Origin: Vibrio penaeicida
Lineage (GTDB): Bacteria > Pseudomonadota > Gammaproteobacteria > Enterobacterales > Vibrionaceae
Assembly: GCF_030689305.1 (NCBI RefSeq)
Contig: NZ_JAUYVM010000001.1
Coordinates: 248,001-312,000, forward strand
Direction: 5' to 3'
DNA: 64,000 nucleotides
Positions 30,587 to 41,482 of the stretch are shown one piece after another. The translations under genes and the position numbers were made by a program. The first letter of the stretch is position 1, and each line of letters starts with the position of its first letter. The notes under the pieces were generated by a model, which searched no databases, was not told the DNA's origin, and worked only from the letters and a program-made list of their open reading frames with translations.

Positions 30587-31900
30587 ATGGGACGTTCCAA
30601 TTCAGCTCAACCAAAACCATATACTTATTATTGCCATGCACTCATTCTCCAATGGTCAAACAGACACATTGTATTAATTTCATTCATCGTCATATCACTT
30701 GGGATAATCACACCGAGCCAGGTTTTTGCTACAACGGTAAACGTGAATTACGTGATTGGGCTAGCAACATGGAGCGGTTATCCAGATAGCGTGGCTGGCT
30801 TTAAAGCTGGGCTTGCCGTATATGGAATACAGGAAGGAAAAAACGCCTCGTTCATTATGGGCAAAACAGGTGCTAACAAAGAATTACAAACCAAAGTCGC
30901 CAACAAAATCAAAGATGCTCGACCAGATTTGGTTTACTCATTGACCACTCCGGGCACAACCATCATCAAGAACGTACTGCCGACAAGCACACCAATTGTA
31001 TTTTCGATTGTGACTTATCCGGCCGATTCAGGGTTGATATACCCAAGTAACCTCAAGATGCTTGTTTCAGCGAGAATTAACTGGCTTTCAGGCAAGGCAT
31101 CGATTTGAAGATCTAGTCATTCTAAATCAAGAATCGCTAACGCAGTATGCAAGCCAGTTAAACTCGCCCTTGGGAGCCCATATTCTGCCTCACTTCATCG
31201 TCAAAGAACTTGGAAAGGACTCGTCATTCCACAGCGTTCTTTTCCTTGAATTGAAACAGAATATGAGGCTCTGAATCCTGCACCTTGAGGTCACTTGGGT
31301 ATAGATTCGTTCGATTATTCAGGCAACAACCTCGTTGGCACCAGTAACTATGTGTCTAACAAACACTATGTCGCTCTACTTAAAAAGGTTCTTCCAGAGA
31401 CTCGAAAAATAGCGATTTTTCACCGTAAGGGAGAGCCTAATTCTAAAATCCAGGCTTCCAATATTTTACGGCTAATGAAAAAAGAAGGGATTGCGGTAGA
31501 AATTTTGGCAGCAACAAGCGTAGATCACGTATCTGAACTGGCCATGGACCAACTAGGTAAGGTCGATGTTTTTATGACCACCACTGACACCCTTATGCAA
31601 TCGGGAGGGGAAGAAGCACTCATTACTCTATCTCATCAACACAAAATTCCGATTTTAAGCTCCAATAAATCCGGCATTTTGAAAGGCTCTACCTTTGGAC
31701 CCGTCGCCGATTTCTATACGCTTGGGAAAATGGCAGGTGAGAAAGCAGGACAGATCTTAGTTAATGATGTGCCACCAACGCAACTTCAATCCGAGCTCCA
31801 AGATCCACCGCTCTTTATGGTTAATACAAGAGCAATAAACATGATGGGAATATCCGTTTCAGTCGACATTCGTGATCAACTCATTTGGGTCGACGAATGA
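30587..31900 (+). pseudogene. ABC-type substrate-binding protein (ABC_sub_bind family), interrupted by a MITE
   Basis: The 5' part (30587-31037) encodes a signal/anchor segment (residues about 27-49) and the start of the periplasmic-binding fold (VIGLATWSGYPDSVAGF, VYSLTTPGTT, PIVFSIVTYPADSGLI). A 262-bp element (31040-31301) interrupts it, after which the frame resumes (DSFDYSGNNLVGTSNYV) and runs to a normal TGA at 31898-31900. Removing the element and one TA joins ...GLI to DSFDY with no codon lost. The intact protein would be about 349 aa. Its end overlaps the kinase start as ATGA, so it likely supplied a ligand-binding partner to that kinase. Without excision only a truncated product is made (stop at 31106-31108). 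Confidence 0.88.
31040..31301. mobile_element. 262-bp MITE (IS630/Tc1-like), TA target duplication
   Basis: The ends are inverted repeats: TACCCAAGTAACCTCAAGATG at left and the complement of TACCCAAGTGACCTCAAGGTG at right (two mismatches in 21). Each end is flanked by TA (31038-31039 and 31302-31303). The interior has no transposase. TA duplication and TACCC-type ends suit mobilisation by an IS630/mariner-type transposase acting in trans; that is inference. No other full copy is in this window. Confidence 0.85.
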
Positions 31901-34900
31901 AACTCACCACTAAGGTTGTTTTTACTGTCATTACGACACTCAGTATTCTCATGGCTGTAATGGGATATTTACTGGTATCCAACACAAAATCCGAGATGTC
32001 TGAACGCTTATACAATGAGATGGCTCTAGACTCTAGCTACGCACTGAAGCGCCTAGATACAAACATTGAAGGCAACATTGCGATGGCTAACGTCATCTCT
32101 AAAAACAGAGACATAGCGAAAGCACTCGACTTACTGGAAAACAGAGGGATTAACCAGATACTGAATAGCTTGCTAGAGGTGTACCCGTTAATAAATTACA
32201 TATTAATTCTCGATGAGGAAAACACCGTATTTGCCACGTCCACCGTCGACACGGAAGGCAATAAAATTAACGGAGAAAGGCTGTTGCTGGAAAGTGTTAC
32301 TCAGCACCCTATGTACAAGGGCTCCAAAGAAGGCAAAACCGTCATTAGCGACATTCTCTACGACCCTTACCTTCCTACACTAGGGTTAGACCAGCACTTA
32401 TCGCAATGGTTTATAGCTGAAATTAAGATACGAGGCCGGAGTTTAGGTAAAGTCATCATCTCAACAAATTGGACTCAAATTGCCTACGACTTACTCGGAG
32501 AAGTCAATCAGTCCATCATCAACGCAGGCCGACCGCTTAAGCTCGTCTTACTCACCGACATGGAAGATAAAATCTACGCGTCCTATGCGCAAGGCGATCT
32601 TCTTCTTTCTAACAATACCTATTCACAAGGGAAAACGTACGTACAAAGCCACTCCGAGCTGACGGCAAGTAAAATACTAGATCGTACAGGTGCAGCGCTC
32701 AAAGCGGTGGTTGTTTATGATAAAGACAAAGCTTTTCAACCTATCTACGACTCGAATCAATTCGTTTTACTCTCATTTATCACAGGCAGCTTCGTAATCG
32801 CCACGGTTATTGTTGTACTCCTAAGAAAGCTGGTTTTGCACCGTCTCGCTTTGTTGCACCGAGCGACTTACCATATTGGACAAGGCAATCTGGATATCAA
32901 CATTCCTTCGCTTGGGAAAGATGAGCTCGCGGAGCTGGGACAAGCGATTAACGGAATGGTGGATGGCCTGCAATCCAAAACCACGTCCATTGAGCGCCTT
33001 AATGAAGAAATATTCGCCCGTAAAGAAGCGCTCAAAGAAAAAGAAATCAAAGATCTGCAGCTTTCTGAAGCAAATAAATACATCAAAGGCATTAGCGATA
33101 ACGCTCCCCAATTGTTCTCTTATGTCGATAAAGATCTTCACTACAGGTTTGTAAACCGAGCTTACCAAGATTGGTTTGGGTTACCGGAAAATGAAATCTT
33201 AAATCAGCATATAAAGCTCATACTTGGAGAAAAAATATTCAATGAAGTTCTCCCTTATCTAGAGCAAAGTCTGGCAGGTAAAGAAACTCAATTTGAAAGC
33301 CGAATAGATGCTGGATTGGGGCAATCTAGGCATATCAGAGCAACATATTTGCCAGATATAGTAGATGGAGAAGTCGCGGGTGTTTTTGTGTCCGTTGAGG
33401 ATTTAACCAACATTAAAGAATCGGAAGAAAAGCTGAAAGAAACCGTGTCTTTAATGGAAACCATATTGCACTCAGCTGAGAACGGGCTGCTTGTCACCGA
33501 CAAACATGGCCACTAACTAAAATTGAATCAGCAATTCTGTCAAATTTGGCAGCTTCCAAGCTTGTACACCCAAGAAGGTGGTTCATTGAGTTTCGTTCAC
33601 CAAATTCGCTCTCAGCTTGTTGACCCATCTTCATTCACACTCTCCCCTGATCAGTTAAATGCTGGCAGCCTTGAGCGCTCGTTCGACACGTTAGAACTTA
33701 GAAATGGGAAGATTATAGAGAGAATTTCTCACCCAATGTTGCAAGAAGGAACACTTGTAGGGCGAGTATGGAGTTTTAGAGATATCACCGATCAAATTGA
33801 GTATGAAAAAACAATATTGGATGCAAAAAACAAAGCCGTGGAAGCGGCAAAAGCCAAAAGTGAATTTCTTGCCAATATGAGCCATGAAATACGAACTCCA
33901 ATGAATGGTGTACTAGGCATGTTAGATCTCATTAATAAAAATGAGCTTACCGATAGTCAGAGCCACTACCTAAATTTGGCTCAATCCAGTGCCAAATCTC
34001 TTCTCACCATCATTGACGATATTTTAGATTTCTCCAAAATCGATGCAGGAAAGTTAGATTTGGAAGAAGTAAATTTCGACCTATTAGAGTTGCTTAATCG
34101 ATTCAAAGAAATCAGTGTTATCAAAGCGCAAGAAAAACAAATCAGTTTCCATTTAGATACTCAAAATGTTTCTACTCCATTGGTAAAAGGCGACCCAACA
34201 AGGCTTATTCAAATATTGAATAATCTAGTGGGTAACGCTTTCAAGTTCACCGACCAAGGTGAAATCAAAGTTGATGCTCAACTCACGAAAGCCGAAGGCG
34301 AACTTTTAGTCTTTCAGTGCTCGGTAACGGATTCAGGAATCGGCATTAAGAAAGAGCAGCTAAGTGTGTTGTTTGATGCCTTTACACAGGCCGACACCTC
34401 AACCACACGTCAATTTGGCGGCACTGGCTTGGGTCTTTCCATCACGAAACAACTGTGTTTACTGATGGGTGGGTCGTTAGAAGTCTCTAGCCAGCTAGGA
34501 CAAGGTTCTACCTTCTCTTTCTCTATTCAGCTCCGAGAAGGTGACGCTACAATGGAAAACTTACCTCACGAAACAGCATTCGATTCTCAATATTTAACAT
34601 CAAGCGAGTCGAAATCAAAACATGAGCAACACGTGGTCACAGATCCGCATTTGAAACAAGCACAAAACCGAATCCTGCTGGTAGAAGACAACGATATCAA
34701 TCAACTTGTCGCACAAGGAATGCTTGAAAACCTAGGCATCCGATCAGATATTGCTGGAAACGGTCTCGCGGCTCTCCAATCGTTGCAATCTTCCATACCC
34801 TATCAACTGATTTTAATGGATTGCCAAATGCCTGAAATGGATGGATATGAAGCCACAATGGCGATCAGAGACGGAGAAGCGGGACAAAACTACAAAAGCA

Positions 34901-35463
34901 TTCCAATTATTGCCATGACAGCCAACGCCATGAAGGGTGATATGGAAAAATGTCTTGCTGCAGGCATGAACGATTACATAAGCAAACCCGTTAACCCAGA
35001 GAGCTTAGAATCGGTGTTATCAAAATGGCTTAATTTCTCTTCAAACCACTCAAACTCTTCAATCTCCTCAAACCCTTTAAATTCCAGTACCAGCATGAAT
35101 GAACACAGTGCCGTAAGCGATCAGAATGATCCTATATGGGATGAACGTGAAGCTCTGCATATGATGTTCAACGATAAAGGCGCTTTAAACGTCGTGCTCA
35201 GTGCTTTTATGGAGGAAACTCCAGAACAAATTCACCAGCTTATCTCTGCCATTGATAACGGAGATGTCAGTGAAATAAAAGTCCACTCTCATACCTTGAA
35301 GGGGACAAGTAGCCAGATTGGTGCGCACAACCTTTACACTTTGATGGATGAAATTGAAAAACAGGTAAAATCCCAAAATCAGCTTCCGGATCCTAGTGTA
35401 ATTGCACGTATTTCTGAGCACCAAGAACAACTGTTTTCAAGGCTAAATCAATACCTTTCTTAG
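31897..35463 (+). pseudogene. Hybrid sensor histidine kinase (dCache/HAMP/PAS/PAS/HisKA/HATPase/REC/HPt) with in-frame stop
   Basis: The true start is ATG 31897 (ATGA overlap with the upstream gene). Order: membrane helix (about 5-27), periplasmic Cache-like sensor (about 30-285), membrane helix (about 288-310), HAMP, PAS (about 400-510), a second PAS, HisKA (SHEIRTPMNG, His at 663), HATPase (GGTGLGLSI), REC (Asp 975 in LMDCQMPEMDG) and HPt (His 1132 in HSHTLKG). Codon 540 is TAA (33514-33516) within the second PAS (TDKHGH-stop-LKLNQQF); the same frame continues to 35463. The kinase would be about 1188 aa if read through. As written, only the sensor half is made, so phosphorelay is likely lost. 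Both genes of the operon carry a lesion. Confidence 0.88.
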
Positions 35464-35603
35464 CAGGTATGAAATATCGATTGAGCCTTTATGCGTAAGC
35501 CCTACAGCGTCATAAATACGAATGATTCTCATGTAAAATGATAACCTAGTCAGGAAGGTTTTATGTCGCTATAATTCCCGCCTCCTAACGCTGAGGTCAA
35601 AAA

Positions 35604-37862
35604 ATGCACAACAAACCCACTCCAATCGATCAATATCCAAAATACTGGGCTGAATGTTACGGTGTCGCCCCTTTTCTGCCCACCAGTAGAAAAGAGATGG
35701 ATGCACTTGGTTGGGACAGTTGCGATATCATCATCGTCACTGGTGACGCTTACGTCGACCACCCAAGTTTTGGTATGGCTATTATTGGACGCCTTTTAGA
35801 GGCACAAGGTTTTCGTGTAGGTATTTTGGCTCAGCCAGAATGGCAAGATAAATCCGATTTCATGAAACTCGGTAAACCAAACCTCTTTTTTGGTATTACC
35901 GCGGGCAACATGGATTCAATGATCAACCGTTACACCGCAGACAAAAAGCTTCGTCACGACGATGCATACACACCGAATAATGAAGGTGGAAAACGCCCAG
36001 ACCGCGCAACCTTGGTTTACTCTCAGCGTTGCCGAGAGGCATACAAAGACGCCCCCATCGTTTTAGGTGGCATTGAGGCGAGCCTTCGTCGTATCGCGCA
36101 CTACGATTATTGGTCAGACAAAGTTAGACGTTCGGTTTTGTTCGATGCTAAAGCCGATATTCTATTGTTTGGTAACGCGGAAAGAGCGTTAGTGGAAGTG
36201 GCTCATAGGCTGGCAAATGGCGAAGATATTTCCACTCTCACTAGCATTCGTGGCACAGCAGTAAACCTAGCTGCTGCCCCAGAGCATTTCAAAGTTATTG
36301 ATTCTTCTCGCATTGAAAAGCCGGGAAAAGCGTTCGTTCCAACGAACCCTTACCAGGTAGAAACTCAATGTGAGACAAAGCCGAAGGAAGAAGAAAAGGT
36401 AGCCAAAGCTGTCACTATTCAACCTTCAAGGCACGATGCAAAAACCACCGCAGTGAGAATCCCCCCTTTCGAAAAGCTGAAAAACGACCGTATTCTCTAC
36501 GCGCATGCCAGCCGAATCATGCACCTGGAAACTAACCCATATTCCGGTCGCGCGCTCATTCAAAAGCACGGAGATCGCGAACTTTGGGTGAACCAAGCGC
36601 CGATTCCACTGACAACAGAAGAAATGGATTTTGTGTTTGGGCTGCCTTACGCCCGCGTTCCACACCCTATGTATGGTAATGCGAAGATCCCCGCTTATGA
36701 CATGATTAAAACCTCGGTCAATATCATGCGTGGTTGTTTTGGCGGCTGCTCTTTCTGTTCGATAACAGAGCACGAAGGACGTATCATTCAGAACCGTTCG
36801 AAAGAGTCGATTCTTAACGAGATGGAAGAAATTCGCGATAAAGTCCCAGGCTTTACCGGTACCATTTCCGATTTAGGCGGACCAACGGCCAACATGTATC
36901 GCCTAGGTTGCTCCGATCCACGTGCAGAACAGAACTGTCGAAGACCTTCCTGTGTATTCCCGGGGATATGCCATAAGCTAGACACCGACCACAAGCACAC
37001 CATCGATTTGTATCGAGAAGCGCGCAAGGTAAAAGGCATCAAGAAAGTCATGATCGCGTCTGGCGTTCGCTACGACTTAGCCATCGAATCTCCAGAATAC
37101 GTGAAAGAGCTCGTCACGCATCACGTAGGTGGCTATTTGAAAATAGCGCCCGAGCACACAGAGAAAGGCCCGCTAGATAAGATGATGAAGCCGGGCATGG
37201 GCACCTATGACCGATTCAAAGAAATGTTTGAAAAGTTCAGTAAAGAAGCAGGGAAAAAACAGTATTTGATCCCTTACTTCATTGCTGCGCACCCAGGTAC
37301 TGAAGAAGAAGACATGGTGAACTTGGCACTGTGGTTAAAATCGAATAATTTTGAGTGCGACCAAGTCCAGAACTTCTACCCGTCACCGATGTGTAATGCG
37401 ACCTCCATGTATTACTCGGAAACCAATCCACTCAAGCGAGTGAAATACAAACAACGTGAAGATATCCCCGTTGCTAAAGGAGAAAGGCAGCGACGCTTAC
37501 ACAAAGCGCTGCTTCGTTACCATGATCCAGCTAACTGGCCAATCATTCGCGAAGCACTGATCAGCATGGGCAAAAAGCACCTTATTGGCGATAAACCTGG
37601 CTGCTTGATTCCAGCGGAAGATCTCGACTCGAAAACGCCTGCGCAGCGCCGCCGTTCAGGTAGGCATGGTGCAAACCGCTTTGCGACCAAGCATACCAAG
37701 AATCAACCCGATATCCGTAAGCCTGATAGCCGTAAAGAAAATGGAAAGGGTAAGCCTTCTACCAAGCCGAAGTCCAAAGGACAAGGTAAACCAGCGCATC
37801 AATCTGCTGACTCTAACAAGCCAAAAAACAAACAGAAACATCGCGCTAAGGCACATCAATAA
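35604..37862 (+). CDS. ygiQ: YgiQ-family radical SAM protein
   Basis: A 752-aa protein. The radical SAM cluster motif CxxxCxxC is Cys378, Cys382 and Cys385 ([11 protein letters not shown]). The N-terminal half has a B12-binding-like fold ([22 protein letters not shown]). Conserved later are YRLGCSD and [21 protein letters not shown]. The C-terminal 90 residues are basic, low complexity (lysine-rich tail), typical of this family. The substrate is unknown. AGGT lies before the ATG and a strong terminator follows. Confidence 0.92.
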   Translation: MHNKPTPIDQYPKYWAECYGVAPFLPTSRKEMDALGWDSCDIIIVTGDAYVDHPSFGMAIIGRLLEAQGFRVGILAQPEWQDKSDFMKLGKPNLFFGITAGNMDSMINRYTADKKLRHDDAYTPNNEGGKRPDRATLVYSQRCREAYKDAPIVLGGIEASLRRIAHYDYWSDKVRRSVLFDAKADILLFGNAERALVEVAHRLANGEDISTLTSIRGTAVNLAAAPEHFKVIDSSRIEKPGKAFVPTNPYQVETQCETKPKEEEKVAKAVTIQPSRHDAKTTAVRIPPFEKLKNDRILYAHASRIMHLETNPYSGRALIQKHGDRELWVNQAPIPLTTEEMDFVFGLPYARVPHPMYGNAKIPAYDMIKTSVNIMRGCFGGCSFCSITEHEGRIIQNRSKESILNEMEEIRDKVPGFTGTISDLGGPTANMYRLGCSDPRAEQNCRRPSCVFPGICHKLDTDHKHTIDLYREARKVKGIKKVMIASGVRYDLAIESPEYVKELVTHHVGGYLKIAPEHTEKGPLDKMMKPGMGTYDRFKEMFEKFSKEAGKKQYLIPYFIAAHPGTEEEDMVNLALWLKSNNFECDQVQNFYPSPMCNATSMYYSETNPLKRVKYKQREDIPVAKGERQRRLHKALLRYHDPANWPIIREALISMGKKHLIGDKPGCLIPAEDLDSKTPAQRRRSGRHGANRFATKHTKNQPDIRKPDSRKENGKGKPSTKPKSKGQGKPAHQSADSNKPKNKQKHRAKAHQ

Positions 37863-37904
37863 TACTTAGAAAGGTACAAGTATTGTTATTGATGGAGCCA
37901 GAGA

Positions 37905-37936
37905 CAAAAAATGCGACCAATTGGTCGCATTTTTAT
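37905..37936. terminator. Strong bidirectional terminator after ygiQ
   Basis: AAAAATGCGACCAA (37907-37920) is directly followed by its complement TTGGTCGCATTTTT (37921-37934), then ATTTG. It sits between the convergent ygiQ and gtrA-like genes. Confidence 0.85.
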
Positions 37937-37974
37937 TTGTTTTTTCAGAGTTAAGGCTTACAGCTAGGCCTTCA

Positions 37975-38415
37975 TTAACTGGTTTCTTTGTCGGCAAATA
38001 CCCACTTCGAACTCAAGAAGTAGTTACTGAACATTCCAACTAAAATTCCCGCGACAAGCGCCACAAAAGGCATGGCTCCTTGATCGCCAAAAACGGCGAT
38101 TACCAGTTTGAACACACCTAGGTTGGGTATCGCAGAACAGACCGCCGCAACCATGTGTTTTTGCCACTGCTTCGCTTTATTGGACTTTTCTCTGTCACTG
38201 AACGTCAGTACTCGGTTTCCAACCCATGTCGCGGTTGCCGCTAAAACAAACGCGATAACACGCGAAGAAAATATCGGCATTTCTGCAACATAATACAGAA
38301 GCGAAAATACCGCGGTATCGACTAAAAAGCCGATACCGCCAACAAAGGCAAACTTAAACAGCCGATGCTGAAATAGTTTATGCTGCAAAGCCTTAAGCTG
38401 AGAAATCACTGGCAC
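37975..38415 (-). CDS. GtrA-family membrane protein
   Basis: A 146-aa protein with four hydrophobic helices. FAFVGGIGFLVDTAVFSLLYYV and NYFLSSKWVF are GtrA signatures. GtrA proteins are thought to flip lipid-linked sugar across the inner membrane. Its start overlaps the end of the upstream glycosyltransferase by 10 bp, so they form one operon (sugar transfer and lipid carrier). Confidence 0.85.
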   Translation of the reverse strand: MPVISQLKALQHKLFQHRLFKFAFVGGIGFLVDTAVFSLLYYVAEMPIFSSRVIAFVLAATATWVGNRVLTFSDREKSNKAKQWQKHMVAAVCSAIPNLGVFKLVIAVFGDQGAMPFVALVAGILVGMFSNYFLSSKWVFADKETS

Positions 38416-39968
38416 AGGTAACGCGAGCGTTTAGGCGATGCTACTTCGAACGTACAAGACAAGTTGTACTTCTCTACAAAGTTTCCGATACGCTCATTAG
38501 GCCCAACGATGTAATACCCATTCTCATGACCTTTCAGTTGATCCAGTGTATGCATTCGCTTCGCCTGACCAAAACTGTAGTACTGACCAGAGAACGGTCG
38601 CCCGCCTTCTACATAGAACGTAGGCTTACTGTGATCGATATCGATGAACAGCATTTTGTCGCTACGCTCATTACCTGTTTTGAACATCACTACACAGATA
38701 GCAATAATCAGAATGATTGGCGAGATATACGAAGTAAACGTAAACCAGTTGAACGTAAATTGTTTCCCTCGGAACATAAACGCAATGCCAGAAACAACAA
38801 GCGCAACAGCAGCAACATACATAATGATCGCATCATTCTTAAGTTCGCTTGCCACATAGACGGATACCAACGTAATAATCAGCCCTGTAATCGCAATGAA
38901 CTTAAAGTATGTAGCCTTGTAACTCACTTTATCTTCTGCTAAATACGCCACTAATAACGCAAACGCGGGCATACCTGGCAGAACGTAGGTAGCAAGAATA
39001 TTGCCCGAGAACGTAAATAGAATGAGTGGTGAGAGTACCCAGAACAAGAGGAATACAAATACCCCAGGTAATTCAGCAAACTTTTCTTTCAGTCTTGTGA
39101 ATCGAAAAACCGCAAGCAGAGGCAATACAATAGACCAAGGCAGAGCCGCCAACATCAAAAATAGCCATATCATGCCTCTTGGTTCGTCGTGTGCATTACC
39201 GTAGCGATCCCCTTCCCAACCGCTCACAAGGAATCGGTTAAAGTGTTCGCCTACAATAAAGTATTCTAAGAACCCTGGGTTTGCTTGCTCGGCTAAGATG
39301 TACCACGGCAGCGCAATCACACACATTAGGATTAAGCCGCCAACGATTGGAAAACGCTTCCAAAGTTGTACGAACGCGCCGATAAAGCCATGTTGAATAA
39401 TCAGGAATGGAAGAACGGATAGCCCCATCAATACGATGGCCATCGGCCCTTTAGCCAATAGTGCAAGACCTAACCCAGCAAACCCGATGTAGCCCCATAT
39501 CTTTTCGCCTCGCCAGCAAAAGAAGAACCCTATCATGGCGAGCGTTAGAGAGAACGTTAGCGCCATATCCGTCATGACAGCGCCAGATGAGATAGAGAAT
39601 ACAGGGATGGTTGCCATGACTACCGCGGTTTTTAGCGGATTAATGCCAACACGTTTTGCAAAAAAACATCCCAAAGCGATGGTTAGAACTCCGACAACCC
39701 AATGAGGGAATCGAACGGCAAATTCTGATACACCGAAAACTTCAATGCCCACAGCACTCAGCCAAGTAAACATCGGCGGTTTGCCCAAGAATGGCTCATC
39801 GTAATCAAACATAGGCGTTAACCAGTTACCGGTTTCCACCATAATTCGAGCCTGCTCACCGTATCGAGCTTCCGTTGTATCCATCAGCGGCATAATACCC
39901 AAAGACACAAGCCTTATTAGCAAGGCTGCACCTAGTAAGAACCACAAATGTTTCGAAGTTAGCTTCAC
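38406..39968 (-). CDS. GT39 / ArnT-like glycosyltransferase
   Basis: A 520-aa membrane protein with about 10-12 helices. The first periplasmic loop has the catalytic-type pattern PLMDTTEARYGEQARIM with an acidic pair, and FLGKPPMFTWLSA follows. This belongs to the PMT/ArnT group that uses lipid-linked sugar donors. The overlap with a gtrA gene supports that. Acceptor could be LPS or lipid A, which cannot be told here. Confidence 0.8.
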   Translation of the reverse strand: MKLTSKHLWFLLGAALLIRLVSLGIMPLMDTTEARYGEQARIMVETGNWLTPMFDYDEPFLGKPPMFTWLSAVGIEVFGVSEFAVRFPHWVVGVLTIALGCFFAKRVGINPLKTAVVMATIPVFSISSGAVMTDMALTFSLTLAMIGFFFCWRGEKIWGYIGFAGLGLALLAKGPMAIVLMGLSVLPFLIIQHGFIGAFVQLWKRFPIVGGLILMCVIALPWYILAEQANPGFLEYFIVGEHFNRFLVSGWEGDRYGNAHDEPRGMIWLFLMLAALPWSIVLPLLAVFRFTRLKEKFAELPGVFVFLLFWVLSPLILFTFSGNILATYVLPGMPAFALLVAYLAEDKVSYKATYFKFIAITGLIITLVSVYVASELKNDAIIMYVAAVALVVSGIAFMFRGKQFTFNWFTFTSYISPIILIIAICVVMFKTGNERSDKMLFIDIDHSKPTFYVEGGRPFSGQYYSFGQAKRMHTLDQLKGHENGYYIVGPNERIGNFVEKYNLSCTFEVASPKRSRYLCQ

Positions 39969-40349
39969 TTCTCTACCTCTATCAATTCAAATCCCTTACG
40001 TGAGATATATCAAAATCAAGTAAGTTCATTCTTTATGTCATTCATTTCAATTCCAATACCCCTGATGCTCTATGAAAATGCGCCCTCCTAATCTTGCTGG
40101 CTGCGAGCTAAACGAATAGCAAGCAAACCTATCGACATGAAAACCTGTCAACATGCAGACTGGGCGTTTGGGCGGTAATGAAATCAAGCATCTAACTTTG
40201 GGTAAAAGTCTGTGTCGCACAAAAGAAAATGCACGAAGGCTGCATTATACCCAAGTCGTATGAAGTTGCGAGGATCACTTTGCAATGCCACTCTCAATGA
40301 GAAACAAGATTCTGTTAGACTACAGCTTTATCGCAACACCCATATCGCT
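39969..40349. other. Intergenic region with MITE-end-like sequence
   Basis: About 380 bp between divergent genes. It holds TACCCAAGT (40248-40256), then CGTATGAAG, which shares the first nine bases and a trailing AAG with the MITE ends in the substrate-binding pseudogene. No gene, tRNA or clear promoter is seen. The frame of the next gene is open through part of it (from 40212) but without a convincing start. Confidence 0.35.
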
Positions 40350-41285
40350 ATGAAACTTCAAGCCAGCCCAATTACTCAACACTGCGTTGATGACATTACT
40401 TTTTACCTAAAGAGAGATGAACTCCTTCATCCACAATTCAGCGGCAACAAAGCCAGAAAATTTATGCAGCTGCTGAACACCGAATACCCAGAAGTAAAAA
40501 CGGTTATTGGGCACGGTTCTGTTCAAGCCAACTCTTTGTATTCGTTAGCCGCACTCGCCCACTTAAAAGGGTGGAGCTTCGAGTTTTACGTGGATCATAT
40601 CCCGTCTTATGTATTAGAAAACCCCAAAGGTAACTACCGCGCAGCGCTGGATTTAGGGGCAAAGATTATTGATGTAAGCCAATTGGAACGCGACAGAGAC
40701 AATGCACTAAATAGCGAGCGCTACATAAAAGAGATCAGAAAGCCCGACAACCGTTGCCTTTTTATTCCAGAAGGTGGCCGAAGCGAGTTGGCAGAATATG
40801 GCGTAAAGCAGCTTGCAAATGAAATATTGGATTGGAAAAAAGAAGCAAACATTGCTTCCCTTACCGTAGCCCTCCCTTCCGGTACGGGGACGACCTCTCT
40901 TTACCTCAATAAGCACTTAGAAAAGCACAATATTCGAGTAGTCACCTGCGCATGCGTTGGCGGCGATGAATACCTAATGCAACAATGGCAATCGCTAAAC
41001 GAAGAACAGTTTCCACATATTTTAAATACAGGAAAAAAGCACCACTTTGGCAAACTCTACCAAGCCGATTTTGATATGTGGAAAAAACTAAAAGAACAAA
41101 CCGAAATCGAATTCGACCTGCTCTACGACCCACTAATGTGGCGCTGTTTAATGCGAGAATACTCACAGGAACAGCACGGGACGTTACTCTACATCCACCA
41201 AGGTGGATTGCTAGGTAATGAAACTATGTTACCTAGGTATTTGAGGAAGTTTAGGAATAAGCCCAAAAACGAAAAAGACGCCTAA
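40350..41285 (+). CDS. PLP-dependent ACC deaminase / D-cysteine desulfhydrase family protein
   Basis: A 311-aa enzyme of the tryptophan-synthase-beta PLP fold. The PLP Lys is in FSGNKARKFM. The phosphate-binding loop lies in LPSGTGTTSLYL. Start at ATG 40350 gives MKLQASPITQH, aligned with the usual N-terminus; upstream in-frame codons are not used because they have no ribosome site and extend past the family length. Reaction could be 1-aminocyclopropane-1-carboxylate deamination or D-cysteine desulfhydration; the family name alone does not decide. Confidence 0.78.
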   Translation: MKLQASPITQHCVDDITFYLKRDELLHPQFSGNKARKFMQLLNTEYPEVKTVIGHGSVQANSLYSLAALAHLKGWSFEFYVDHIPSYVLENPKGNYRAALDLGAKIIDVSQLERDRDNALNSERYIKEIRKPDNRCLFIPEGGRSELAEYGVKQLANEILDWKKEANIASLTVALPSGTGTTSLYLNKHLEKHNIRVVTCACVGGDEYLMQQWQSLNEEQFPHILNTGKKHHFGKLYQADFDMWKKLKEQTEIEFDLLYDPLMWRCLMREYSQEQHGTLLYIHQGGLLGNETMLPRYLRKFRNKPKNEKDA

Positions 41286-41300
41286 AGGCGTCTTTTCTTA
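41273..41300 (+). terminator. Terminator overlapping the stop codon of the PLP enzyme
   Basis: AAAAGACGCC (41273-41282), loop TAAA, GGCGTCTTTT (41287-41296). The TAA stop (41283-41285) is in the loop. Confidence 0.85.
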
Positions 41301-41482
41301 AAGAATGGGAGTGAGGATATCAGGAATAATAGACATCCCATTAAAAAACAATGAGTTATAGTCAATCGATTTTCGAGGATATACACTCTTTCGTACATGC
41401 TATTTTTATGACCAATGTCATTTCCGCGTTTTTTAGCTAAATCAACTGTTACAAATATTGTGAGATTTAACTGGTTTATGCC

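Noticed and set aside
30382..30789. 135-codon plus-strand ORF
   Set aside because: It overlaps the substrate-binding gene in another frame, has no family features and no ribosome site.
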